From assembly GCF_001420995.1 (NCBI RefSeq), contig NZ_CP012184.1, positions 1,286,501-1,350,500 of the forward strand: a stretch of 64,000 bases of DNA, in the 5' to 3' direction. Under the pieces are notes generated by a model. The model saw nothing but the letters and a program-made list of their open reading frames with translations. It was not told the origin of the DNA and searched no databases. Of the stretch, positions 8,092 through 16,744 are shown one piece after another (the stretch's first letter is position 1; every line of letters starts with the position of its first letter). Source of the stretch: Pseudonocardia sp. EC080619-01. Lineage in GTDB: Bacteria > Actinomycetota > Actinomycetes > Mycobacteriales > Pseudonocardiaceae. Position numbers and translations under genes: made by a program.

Positions 8092-8859
8092 TCAGTCGAT
8101 GAGATCCATCCCGGTACCGGACCGGCCGCCGTTCTGCGCGTAACCGGACTCGTAGCCGGGGTCGTACTGCCCGCCGCGCCAGAGCTGGCTGCGGCCCCGC
8201 CCGACGACGCCGAGCGCGTTGTTCAGCGTCGTCTCCAGCTCGCCGAGGGTGGTGTCGACGTAGTCGTCGCACTCGCGGCGGAGCCGGTCGCTCTCGGCGT
8301 GGGCGGCGTCGACGACGCGGCCGGCCTCGGCGTGCGAGGCGCGGACGACCTCGGCCTGCGACAGGAGCCGGGTCTGTTCGTTCTGCCCGTCGGCGACGAG
8401 GCGGTCGTGCGCGGCCCGCCCGGCGTGCCCCATCCGCTCGGCCTCGTCGCGGGCCCGGTCGGTGAGCTCCGAGTACTGCCTGCGCCCCTCGGCGACGGCG
8501 CGTTCGGCCTCGTGCCGGGCCTCGGCGAGGGTCTGCGCGGCCTCCTCCTGGGCCTCGGCGACGAGCCGCTCGGCCTCGGTGCGCGCGTTCTGCAGGGTCT
8601 CCTCGGCCTCGGAGTTCGCGGCGGACCGGGTCTCCTCGGCCTCCCGCTCGGCCTCGGAGACGACCTCGTCGCGGCGGTCGAGGACGTCCTGGGCGTCGTC
8701 CATCTCGCCGGGGATCGCCTCGCGCACGTCGTCGAGGAGCTCCAGCACGTCGCCACGCGGGACGACGCAGTTGGACGTCATCGGGACGCTGCGCGCCTCC
8801 TCGACGATCGTCACCAGCGCGTCCAGCGACTCGAAGACCCGGTACACGCGAGGGATCAT
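8092..8859 (-). CDS. sepIVA: Septation protein SepIVA-like DivIVA-domain coiled-coil protein
   Basis: A 255-residue protein. The N-terminal motif YRVFESLDALVTIVEEARSVPMT and the following acidic block (LELLDDVREAIPGEMDDAQDVLD) match the mycobacterial septation factor SepIVA (Rv2927c) as I remember it. Residues 65-215 form an unbroken coiled coil rich in Ala, Glu and Arg with EAE heptads. The tail is Gly/Tyr/Gln-rich. It would act at the cytoplasmic face of the division site or pole. Homologues usually begin at the equivalent of the GTG at 8847 (VYRVFE), so the ATG at 8859 may be four codons too long. Confidence 0.85.
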   Translation of the reverse strand: MIPRVYRVFESLDALVTIVEEARSVPMTSNCVVPRGDVLELLDDVREAIPGEMDDAQDVLDRRDEVVSEAEREAEETRSAANSEAEETLQNARTEAERLVAEAQEEAAQTLAEARHEAERAVAEGRRQYSELTDRARDEAERMGHAGRAAHDRLVADGQNEQTRLLSQAEVVRASHAEAGRVVDAAHAESDRLRRECDDYVDTTLGELETTLNNALGVVGRGRSQLWRGGQYDPGYESGYAQNGGRSGTGMDLID

Positions 8860-8956
8860 CGCACCGCCGACCTGTACCGGGCGTTCTTACCGGCCACTCC
8901 CGCGTGTCAAGTTCCGGACGGGTGACCCCCACACATGTGAACGCGAACCCTGCGGC

Positions 8957-9442
8957 TCAACCCTGCAGGCGCTCGACCAGCCGGGCGTGGATGCTCGGCG
9001 GCAGGAACGGCGTCACGTCGCCGCCGCCGCGGGCGACCTCCTTGACGAGCGAGCTCGACACGTAGACCTGGCCCGGCGCCCCGGGCAGGAACAGCGTCTC
9101 GACGCCGGTGAGGTGCCGGTTCATGTGCGCCATCGGGAGCTCATAGTCGTAGTCGGTGGCGCCGCGGAGGCCCTTCACCAGTGCCTGGGCGCCCCGCTCG
9201 CGGCAGTAGTCGACGACGAGCCCGGAGAACGACTCGACCCGCACGCCGGGGAGGTCGGAGGTGATCTCCTCCAGCATCGCGACCCGCTCGTCGACCTCGA
9301 ACATGCCCTGCTTGCGCGGGTTGACCAGGATCGCGACGAAGACCTCGTCGAACAGTCCCGCGGTCCGCGCGATCACGTCGAGGTGACCGACCGTCGGCGG
9401 GTCGTAGGAACCGGGGCACACCGCACGACGCACGACCGACAT
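8957..9442 (-). CDS. coaD: Phosphopantetheine adenylyltransferase
   Basis: The enzyme catalyses the penultimate step of coenzyme A synthesis, transferring AMP from ATP to 4'-phosphopantetheine. It has 161 residues. CPGSYDPPTVGHLDVI holds the nucleotidyltransferase T/HxGH motif, LVKGLRGATDYDYELPMAHMNR is the substrate-binding segment, and YVSSSLVKEVARGGGDV is the ISSTxVR-like motif (here VSSSLVK). It lies just downstream of rsmD, a common actinobacterial pairing. Confidence 0.97.
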   Translation of the reverse strand: MSVVRRAVCPGSYDPPTVGHLDVIARTAGLFDEVFVAILVNPRKQGMFEVDERVAMLEEITSDLPGVRVESFSGLVVDYCRERGAQALVKGLRGATDYDYELPMAHMNRHLTGVETLFLPGAPGQVYVSSSLVKEVARGGGDVTPFLPPSIHARLVERLQG

Positions 9443-9483
9443 GCGGCGGAACCTATCAGCCGGTGATCATCGCTCCGGGCGTC

Positions 9484-10071
9484 CTACCGGGCCCGCGGAC
9501 CGTCGGGATCCGACACGGCCCCGGTGTGCCGGGCGTGGTGCAGGACGGTGTCGCCGTACCGGCGCGACCGTCCGGGCTCGAACCCGGCGGGCCAGGCGAA
9601 GTCGCCGGAACCCTTGGCGCGCTCGACGACCACCACCGCGTCGCCGGCGAGCCAGCCGTTGCCCGCCGCGGCCGTGAGCCAGCCGGCGATCTCGGCGTCG
9701 CCGACGGCGTAGGGCGGGTCGACCAGCACGACGTCGAACGTCCGCGGTGCGGGCCCGGCGAGCACGGTCCCGGCCCGGCCGGCGACGACGCGGCCGCCGA
9801 GCCCGACGGACCCGACGTTGCGCCGCAGCACCCCCGCCGCACGCTTGTCGGCCTCGACGAACACCGCGTCGGCCGCGCCGCGGGACAGCGCCTCGAGCCC
9901 GAGCGCCCCGGACCCGGCACAGACGTCCAGGACGGCCGCGCCGCCGAGCCCCGGGTCGTGGTCGAGCGCGGAGAACAGGGCCTCCCGCACCCGGTCGGAC
10001 GTGGGCCGGGTGCCCGACGGCGGCACGTCCAGCCGTCGCCCGCCCGCGGCCCCCGCGATCACCCTCGTCAC
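9484..10071 (-). CDS. rsmD: 16S rRNA (guanine966-N2)-methyltransferase RsmD
   Basis: A 195-residue SAM-dependent methyltransferase. TRVIAGAAGGRRLDVPP is the classic RsmD N-terminus, FSALDHDPGLGGAAVLDVCAGSGALGLEALSRGA is motif I, and VVLVDPPYAVGD contains the catalytic DPPY. I chose the GTG at 10071 (MTRVIAG) because this is where the family starts; the frame continues upstream through a hairpin element. It is followed 41 bases later by coaD. Confidence 0.95.
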   Translation of the reverse strand: MTRVIAGAAGGRRLDVPPSGTRPTSDRVREALFSALDHDPGLGGAAVLDVCAGSGALGLEALSRGAADAVFVEADKRAAGVLRRNVGSVGLGGRVVAGRAGTVLAGPAPRTFDVVLVDPPYAVGDAEIAGWLTAAAGNGWLAGDAVVVVERAKGSGDFAWPAGFEPGRSRRYGDTVLHHARHTGAVSDPDGPRAR

Positions 10072-10080
10072 GTGTTCATG

Positions 10081-10150
10081 GTGCCTCCGGCACTCATGAG
10101 TGGTTGCCTCGGCCCTGACCGAATGAACCACTCACGAGCGCCGGAGGCGC
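10081..10150. terminator. 25-bp near-perfect hairpin between pyc and rsmD (stop-linked repeat, copy 1)
   Basis: The arms 10081-10105 and 10126-10150 pair over 25 bases with only three non-Watson-Crick positions, around a 20-base loop. The right arm abuts the pyc stop codon exactly, and the left arm ends 10 bases before the rsmD start. A related sequence follows the ddl stop codon at 41199-41252. Terminator or mRNA 3'-end function is inferred from the position. Confidence 0.75.
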
Positions 10151-13100
10151 CTACCGCAGCTCGACGAGCAGGTCGCCGCCCTCGACCTGCTGGACGTCGC
10201 CGATCGCGAGGCGGGACACGGTGCCGGCGCGGTGGGTGGTGATCGAGGCCTCCATCTTCATCGCCTCGATCGTGGCCACGGTCTGGCCGGCGTCGACGGT
10301 GTCGCCCTCGGCGACCTGGAGCGTGACGACGCCGGCGAACGGGGCGGCGACGTGGCCGTCGTTCGACTTGTCGGCCTTCTCCGCGGCCTTGACCTCGGTC
10401 GCGACGGACTCGTCGCGCACCGAGACCGGGCGGATCTGCCCGTTCAGGGTGGTGAGCAGGGTGCGGTAGCCGCGCTCGTCGGGCTCGGAGACCGCTTCCA
10501 GCTCGATCAGCAGCGTCACGCCGGGCTCGAGCTCCACCGTGTGCTCGAGGTCCTCCTCCAGGCCGTAGAAGAAGTCCTTCGTCGAGAGCACCGAGGTGTT
10601 GCCGTAGTGCTCTCGGTGCGCGTCGAAGTCCTTCGTCGGGCCGGGGAACAGCAGCCGGTTCAGCGTGCGGCGGCGCTCGTCACGGAGCCCGCGACGGTCC
10701 TCGATGGACAGTTCCGCCCTCTCCGCCTCGGGGCTGCGGCCCTCCAGGGCACGGGTCCGGAACGGCTCGGGCCAGCCCGCCGGGGGCTCACCCAGCTCGC
10801 CGCGCAGGAACCCGATCACCGAGTCCGGCACGTCGAACGACGCCGGGTCCTTCTCGAAGTCCGCCGCGTCGACCCCGGCGCCGACGAGGTGCAGGGCGAG
10901 GTCGCCCACGACCTTCGACGACGGCGTCACCTTCACCAGCCGCCCCAGCATCCGGTCCGCCGCCGCGTAACAGTCCTCGATCAGCTCGAACCGGTCGCCC
11001 AGGCCGAGCGCGATGGCCTGCTGACGCAGGTTGGACAGCTGCCCACCCGGGATCTCGTGGTGATAGACCCGGCCGGTGGGGCTGGCGAGCCCGGACTCGA
11101 AGGGGGCGTAGACCTTCCGCACCGCCTCCCAGTACGGCTCCATGTCCCCCACCGCCTGCAACGACAACCCCGTCGCCCGCTCGGTGTGATCGGTCGCCGC
11201 CACCAACGCCGACAACGACGGCTGCGACGTCGTCCCCGCCATCGACGCCACCGCACCGTCCACCGCATCGACCCCCGCATCGATCGCCGCGGTCAACGTC
11301 GCCAACTGCCCACCCGCCGTGTCATGGGTGTGCAGATGCACCGGCAGATCGAACCGCTCCCGCAACGCCGACACCAACGTCCGCGCCGCCGGGGGCCGCA
11401 ACAACCCCGCCATGTCCTTGATCGCCAGCACGTGCGCACCGGCGTCGACGATCTGCTCGGCGAGGCGCAGGTAGTAGTCGAGGGTGTAGAGCTTCTCGCC
11501 GGGATCCGACAGATCCGCGGTGTAGCAGAGCGCGACCTCGGCCAGCGCGGTGCCGGTGCTGCGGACGGCGTCGATCGCCGGACGCATCTGCGACACGTCG
11601 TTGAGCGCATCGAAGATCCGGAAGATGTCCATCCCCGTCGCCGCGGCCTCGGCGACGAACGCGTCGGTCACCTCCGTCGGGTACGGGGTGTAGCCCACCG
11701 TGTTGCGGCCGCGCAGCAGCATCTGTGTGCAGATGTTCGGGGCAGCGGCCTTGATCGCGGCGAGCCGCTCCCACGGATCCTCGGCCAGGAACCGCAGTGC
11801 GACGTCGTAGGTCGCTCCGCCCCAGCACTCGAGGGAGAGCAGCTCGGGCATCGTGCGAGCGACGTACGGCGCGACCGCGACGAGGTCGCGGGTACGCACC
11901 CGGGTGGCCAGCAGCGACTGGTGTGCGTCCCGGAACGTGGTGTCGGTGACCGCCACCGCGGACTGCCCCCGCAGCCGGGCCGCGAACCCCTCCGGACCCA
12001 GCTCCCGCAACAGCTGCGCCGACCCGTCCGCCACCGGCGCGTCGAGGTCCACCTCCAGCGGCAGCTTGTCGACCGGCTCGACGACGACGGGGCGGTCACC
12101 GTTCGGCTTGTTCACCGTCGTCTCGCCGAGGAACTGCAGGATCCGCGAGCCCCGGTCGGCGGACGGGCGGGCCTTGAGCAGGTGCGGGCGTTCCTCGATG
12201 AAGCTGGTGGTGACCCGGCCGGCCTTGAAGTCGTCGTCCTCGAGGACGGCGGCGAGGAACGGCAGGTTCGTCGCGACGCCACGGATCCGGAACTCGGCGA
12301 TGGCGCGGCGGGCCCGGCGGGCGGCGTTGGTGAAGTCGTGGCCGTGGCAGGTGAGCTTGACCAGCATGGAGTCGAAGTGCGCCGACACCTCGGCTCCGAC
12401 GTGCACGGTGCCGCCGTCGAGCCGCACGCCGGGGCCGCCCGGGGAGCGGTACACCGAGATCGTCCCGACGTCCGGGCGGAACTCGTTGGCCGGGTCCTCG
12501 GTGGTGATGCGGGTCTGCATCGCCGTGCCGGTCAGCGTGATCGCGTCCTGGGTCAGCGCGAGCTCGGGCAGCGTCATCCCGGACGCGATCCGCAGCTGGG
12601 CGATGACCAGGTCCCGGTCGGTGACCTGCTCGGTCACCGTGTGCTCGACCTGGATCCGCGGGTTCATCTCGATGAAGTGGTGCTTGCCGCGCTCGTCGAG
12701 CAGGAACTCCACGGTGCCCGCGTTGACGTAGCCGATCTGGCGCGCGAAGTTGACCGCGTCGGCGCAGATGGCGTCGCGGACCTCGGGATCGAGGTTCGGC
12801 GCCGGGGCGATCTCGACGACCTTCTGGTGGCGGCGCTGCACCGAGCAGTCCCGCTCGTAGAGATGCACGACGTTGCCGTCGGCGTCGGCGAGGATCTGGA
12901 CCTCGATGTGGCGCGGGTTCACCACGGCCTGCTCGAGAAACACGGTCGGATCGCCGAACGCGGACTCGGCCTCGCGCATCGCCGCCTCGATCGCCTCACG
13001 CAGCGCGCCCGGCTCCTGGACCCGGCGCATACCGCGCCCGCCACCCCCGGCGACGGCCTTGACGAAGATCGGGAAGTCGATGTTCTCCGAGGCCGCGAGC

Positions 13101-13531
13101 AGCTCGTCGACGTCCGACGACGGGTCCGACGACTCCAGCACCGGGACGCCGGCCTCGCGGGCCGCGGCGACGGCTCGGAACTTGTTGCCGGTCAGGTGGA
13201 GCACCTCGGTCGGCGGGCCGACGAAGGTGATGCCCTCCTCGCGGCAGGCGCGGGCCAGGTCCGGGTTCTCGGACATGAAGCCGTAGCCCGGGTAGACGGC
13301 GTCCGCGCCGGCCTTCTTCGCGGCGCGGACGACCTCGTCGACCGACAGGTACGCGCGGACCGGATGGCCCTGCTCACCGATCCGGTACGACTCGTCCGCC
13401 TTGGCACGGTGCAAGGAGTTGCGATCCTCGTACGGGAAGACGGCCACCGTCGACACGCCCAGCTCGAAGGCCGCCCGGAACGCCCGGATCGCGATCTCAC
13501 CCCGGTTGGCCACCAGAACCTTGCGGAACAT
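10151..13531 (-). CDS. pyc: Pyruvate carboxylase
   Basis: This biotin enzyme forms oxaloacetate from pyruvate, bicarbonate and ATP (anaplerosis). It has 1126 residues, full length. The N-terminal biotin carboxylase domain begins MFRKVLVANRGEIAIRAFRA and contains the glycine-rich loop VKAVAGGGGRGMRRV. The central carboxyltransferase begins VTDTTFRDAHQSLLATRVRT and includes the metal-ligand segment DLPVHLHTHDTAGGQ. The C-terminal biotinyl domain has EAMKME, with the biotinylated Lys near 1092. The ATG at 13531 has a GAGGAGA ribosome-binding site; the longer open frame upstream is antisense to the neighbouring gene. Confidence 0.98.
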   Translation of the reverse strand: MFRKVLVANRGEIAIRAFRAAFELGVSTVAVFPYEDRNSLHRAKADESYRIGEQGHPVRAYLSVDEVVRAAKKAGADAVYPGYGFMSENPDLARACREEGITFVGPPTEVLHLTGNKFRAVAAAREAGVPVLESSDPSSDVDELLAASENIDFPIFVKAVAGGGGRGMRRVQEPGALREAIEAAMREAESAFGDPTVFLEQAVVNPRHIEVQILADADGNVVHLYERDCSVQRRHQKVVEIAPAPNLDPEVRDAICADAVNFARQIGYVNAGTVEFLLDERGKHHFIEMNPRIQVEHTVTEQVTDRDLVIAQLRIASGMTLPELALTQDAITLTGTAMQTRITTEDPANEFRPDVGTISVYRSPGGPGVRLDGGTVHVGAEVSAHFDSMLVKLTCHGHDFTNAARRARRAIAEFRIRGVATNLPFLAAVLEDDDFKAGRVTTSFIEERPHLLKARPSADRGSRILQFLGETTVNKPNGDRPVVVEPVDKLPLEVDLDAPVADGSAQLLRELGPEGFAARLRGQSAVAVTDTTFRDAHQSLLATRVRTRDLVAVAPYVARTMPELLSLECWGGATYDVALRFLAEDPWERLAAIKAAAPNICTQMLLRGRNTVGYTPYPTEVTDAFVAEAAATGMDIFRIFDALNDVSQMRPAIDAVRSTGTALAEVALCYTADLSDPGEKLYTLDYYLRLAEQIVDAGAHVLAIKDMAGLLRPPAARTLVSALRERFDLPVHLHTHDTAGGQLATLTAAIDAGVDAVDGAVASMAGTTSQPSLSALVAATDHTERATGLSLQAVGDMEPYWEAVRKVYAPFESGLASPTGRVYHHEIPGGQLSNLRQQAIALGLGDRFELIEDCYAAADRMLGRLVKVTPSSKVVGDLALHLVGAGVDAADFEKDPASFDVPDSVIGFLRGELGEPPAGWPEPFRTRALEGRSPEAERAELSIEDRRGLRDERRRTLNRLLFPGPTKDFDAHREHYGNTSVLSTKDFFYGLEEDLEHTVELEPGVTLLIELEAVSEPDERGYRTLLTTLNGQIRPVSVRDESVATEVKAAEKADKSNDGHVAAPFAGVVTLQVAEGDTVDAGQTVATIEAMKMEASITTHRAGTVSRLAIGDVQQVEGGDLLVELR

Positions 13532-13711
13532 CTGTCTCCTCATCCTGTTCGGCGTCGAGACCCGGGACCGCGGGGTTTCCGCAGACCGGACGCGTGATCC
13601 TGGCACGTGGGACGTGGGCCCACCACCGCACGACCACGTGGCGGGACCCCCCCGGCACCGCCACCCGTACGGCCCGCACCGCGACCCGGCGGGTTCCGGT
13701 AGCAAGGAGGT

Positions 13712-14572
13712 ATGACGCGGAGCACCCACCACCGGCACGGCGGCCGGTACGGCCGTGGCGGGCACCGGCACGGCCCCGGCGGGGTCGCGCACCGGGGCGC
13801 GCGGGTGCACCACGGGGCCGCCCGGTACGACCACCGGCGGGAACGGCGGTTGCGCCGCCGCGGCGGCCCCGTCCGTCCGGTGGCGGCGGTCGCGCTCGTG
13901 TCGGGTGCGGTGCTCCTCACGGGAACGGCGGTGGCGGTGGTGGTCACGGTGGTCGCGCAGATCCTGGCGATCCTGCTCGTCGGCCTGGTCGTGGCCGGGA
14001 CGTGGACCTGGCTGAAAGGTGCGGTACGACGCCCGGAGGCCGGCCCCGTGACAGCGGTCCCGGCCGCCGCGGTGACGGCCGAGGAGGCGTGGCGCCGGGC
14101 GCGTGCCGACTTCCAGCGGGTGCGGGCCGAGTTCGCCGAGCACGAGACCGACCCGATGGCGGTGCTGCACCGGCCCGCGCTGTCCGACGTCGCCGTCGGG
14201 AGCACGGCGCGGTTCGTCGACGCGTTCGCCGCCGCGCAGGCACTCGACACCGACGGCTACCCCGGCGAACCGTTCGGCGGCACCTACGTCCGGGCGGTCG
14301 AGCAGGCCCGCCGGGCCTGGCGGGCCGCGGTCGAGGCGGCGGACCGGATCCGGCTGTCCGGCCTCTCCGCGGAGGAGCGGCGCACCGTCGAACGGGTCGT
14401 CAAGCTCCTGACGACGGCGCGGGACTCGGACTCCGAGCCGGAACGGCTGGCCGCCTACTCCCGCGCGCGCAGCGAGCTGGACCGGCTCGACCGCGCCGGG
14501 GTGATCCACCTGCCGCGACCGGCCCGCGCCCATCTGGACGCGCGGGCCCGGGGCGAGCTGCCCGGGACATGA
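13712..14572 (+). CDS. Hypothetical membrane protein with His/Arg/Gly-rich N-terminus
   Basis: A 286-residue protein of no family I recognise. A perfect AAGGAGG ribosome-binding site sits six bases before the ATG, which makes it a convincing gene. Residues 1-50 are extremely His/Arg/Gly-rich. Residues 52-95 form two closely spaced hydrophobic segments (about AAVALVSGAVLLTGTAVAVV and AILLVGLVVAGTWTW). The remaining 190 residues are charged, mostly helical and soluble-looking. It probably exposes a cytoplasmic coiled domain from a membrane hairpin. It is convergent with recG and divergent from pyc. Confidence 0.8.
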   Translation: MTRSTHHRHGGRYGRGGHRHGPGGVAHRGARVHHGAARYDHRRERRLRRRGGPVRPVAAVALVSGAVLLTGTAVAVVVTVVAQILAILLVGLVVAGTWTWLKGAVRRPEAGPVTAVPAAAVTAEEAWRRARADFQRVRAEFAEHETDPMAVLHRPALSDVAVGSTARFVDAFAAAQALDTDGYPGEPFGGTYVRAVEQARRAWRAAVEAADRIRLSGLSAEERRTVERVVKLLTTARDSDSEPERLAAYSRARSELDRLDRAGVIHLPRPARAHLDARARGELPGT

Positions 14573-14578
14573 GCCCGG

Positions 14579-16744
14579 TCAGGCCTTGTCCAGGTAGGCG
14601 GCCCGCTCCTCGTCGCCGAGGGTCTCGCCGACGAGATCGCGCAGGCGCGGGTGCCCGCCGAGGTCCGGGTCGCGGTCGACCAGGTCCCGGGCGTAGAGCT
14701 GCGCCTTCGCGATGACGTCGCCGTGCCGCAGGAGCGACAGCAGTTTCAGCCCCGAGCGGGACCCGGACTGGCTGGCACCGAGCACGTCGCCCTCGCGGCG
14801 CAGCTCCAGGTCGAGCCGGGCGAGCTCGAAGCCGTCGGTGGTGCCGGCCACCGCGTCGAGCCGCTCCCGCGCGGTGGTGGCGGCCGGCATCTCGGTGACC
14901 AGCAGGCACAGGCCGGCGGCGCTGCCCCGGCCGACGCGGCCGCGCAGCTGGTGCAGCTGGGACAGGCCGAACCGGTCGGCGTCGAGGAGCACGATCCCGG
15001 TCGCGTTCGGCACGTCGACGCCGACCTCGATGACCGTCGTCGCCACCAGGACATCGAGCTCGGCGCGCTCGAAGGCCCGCATCACCGCGTCCTTCTCGTC
15101 CGCCGGGAGCTTGCCGTGCAGGATCCCGATCCGCAGCCCCCCGAGCTTCTCGGTGATCATCGGGGCGATGTCGAGGACCGCCAGCGGGGGGCGCCGCTCG
15201 GACTCCCCCTCCTCCGGCGGCGGCTCCTCCAGCTCCGGATCCTCCTTCTCGGTGTCCCCGACCCGCGGGCACACGACGTAGCACTGGTGGCCGCGCTCGA
15301 CCTCCTCCTGGATCCGCTGCCACACGCGCTCGATCCAGCCGGGGTGCTCGGACAGCGGGACGACCGTCGTCGTCACCGGGGACCGGCCGCGGGGCAGGCC
15401 CTTGAGCTCGGAGACGGCGAGATCGCCGTACACCGTCATCGCGACCGTGCGCGGGATCGGCGTCGCGGTCATGACCAGCATGTGCGGGGCGCGCTCGCCG
15501 CGGGCCCGCAGCGCGTCGCGCTGCTCGACCCCGAACCGGTGCTGCTCGTCGACGACGACCAGCCCGAGATCGGCGAACCCGACCGTGTCCTGGATCAGCG
15601 CGTGGGTCCCGACGACGATCCCGGCCGCGCCGGACTGCGCGTCCAGCAGCGCCTGACGCCGGGCCTTCACCCCCATCGAACCGGTGAGCAGGGTGATCGA
15701 GGTGGCGCCGTCGGTGGCGTCGAGCTCACCGGCGCGCCCGAGGGCGCCGAGCATCCCGCGCAGCGAGCGGGCGTGCTGGGCGGCGAGCACCTCGGTGGGC
15801 GCGAGCATCGCGGCCTGCTTGCCGGCGTCGACGACCTGCAGCATCGCCCGTAGCGCGACGATCGTCTTGCCGGCGCCCACGTCGCCCTGGACCAGCCGGT
15901 TCATCGGGTGCTCGGCACCGAGGTCCGCGGCGATCTCCTCGCCCACGGCCTCCTGGCCGTCGGTGAGCGGGAACGGCAGGTCGGCGTCGAACGCGGCGAG
16001 CAGGCCCCCCTCGGTGCGCGGGCACACCGGCGCGGGCCGGGCGACCGCGGCCTGCCGGCGCAGTGCGAGCGCGAGCTGCACGCCGAGCGCCTCGTCCCAC
16101 ACCAGGCGGTGCCGGGCCGCGTGGATGTCGGCCTCGGCCTCCGGCACGTGGATCCGGCGCAGCGCCCGCCCCAGCTCGGTGAGCTGCTCGCGCTCGCGCA
16201 GCGCGTCGGGAAGCGGGTCGGTGGGGTCGTCGATCTGGTCGAGGACCTGGCGGACCGACCGCGCGATGGCCTGCGAGGTGACCTTGGCGTTCGCCGGGTA
16301 GACCGACAGGAACGGGCGCAGCGAGTCGGTCTCGTCGATCTCCTCGAACTGCGGGTGGGTGAGCTGCAGCCGCCGGTTGAACACACCGACCTTGCCGGAG
16401 AACACACCGACCGCCCCGGCCTTCACGAAGCCCTGCAGCTTCCAGCCGTTGAAGAAGGTGCAGTCCAGCTCGCCGCCCTTCTCGTCGCGGATGACGGCCT
16501 TCAACATCTTCCCGCGCCGGTTGCGCATGTCCCGCAGCTCCGCCTTCGCGACCTGTGCGACGACGGTCGCGTGCTCGCCGGCGACCAGCCCGGCGATGTC
16601 GGTGAGCCGGCCGCGGTCGACGTAGCGGCGCGGGTAGTGCCGCAGCAGGTCCCCGACCGTCTCCAGACCCAGCGGGGCCAGCGCCTCGGCGGCCTTGCGT
16701 CCCAGCGGCCCGTCCAGCCGGCTGTCCAGGTCGTACGCGTCCAT
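14579..16744 (-). CDS. recG: ATP-dependent DNA helicase RecG
   Basis: This branch-migrating helicase rescues stalled forks and processes Holliday junctions. It has 721 residues. The N-terminal wedge/OB domain contains VVAQVAKAELRDMRNRRGKML. Motif I is QGDVGAGKT (about residues 284-292), motif II is VVDEQHRFG (DExH variant, about 395-403), and motif III is MTATPIPRT. Motifs V and VI are ATTVIEVGVDVPNAT and HQLRGRVGRG. It ends with the RecG-specific C-terminal region (GDVLGASQSG). Its ATG abuts the stop of the DhaL-domain gene, so the two are coupled. Confidence 0.98.
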   Translation of the reverse strand: MDAYDLDSRLDGPLGRKAAEALAPLGLETVGDLLRHYPRRYVDRGRLTDIAGLVAGEHATVVAQVAKAELRDMRNRRGKMLKAVIRDEKGGELDCTFFNGWKLQGFVKAGAVGVFSGKVGVFNRRLQLTHPQFEEIDETDSLRPFLSVYPANAKVTSQAIARSVRQVLDQIDDPTDPLPDALREREQLTELGRALRRIHVPEAEADIHAARHRLVWDEALGVQLALALRRQAAVARPAPVCPRTEGGLLAAFDADLPFPLTDGQEAVGEEIAADLGAEHPMNRLVQGDVGAGKTIVALRAMLQVVDAGKQAAMLAPTEVLAAQHARSLRGMLGALGRAGELDATDGATSITLLTGSMGVKARRQALLDAQSGAAGIVVGTHALIQDTVGFADLGLVVVDEQHRFGVEQRDALRARGERAPHMLVMTATPIPRTVAMTVYGDLAVSELKGLPRGRSPVTTTVVPLSEHPGWIERVWQRIQEEVERGHQCYVVCPRVGDTEKEDPELEEPPPEEGESERRPPLAVLDIAPMITEKLGGLRIGILHGKLPADEKDAVMRAFERAELDVLVATTVIEVGVDVPNATGIVLLDADRFGLSQLHQLRGRVGRGSAAGLCLLVTEMPAATTARERLDAVAGTTDGFELARLDLELRREGDVLGASQSGSRSGLKLLSLLRHGDVIAKAQLYARDLVDRDPDLGGHPRLRDLVGETLGDEERAAYLDKA

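Noticed and set aside
10232..13597. 1121-residue open frame on the plus strand
   Set aside because: It is antisense of the unmistakable pyruvate carboxylase gene. High GC removes stop codons from the complementary frame, and the composition (Arg, Gly, His, Asp, Val) is typical of such shadows.
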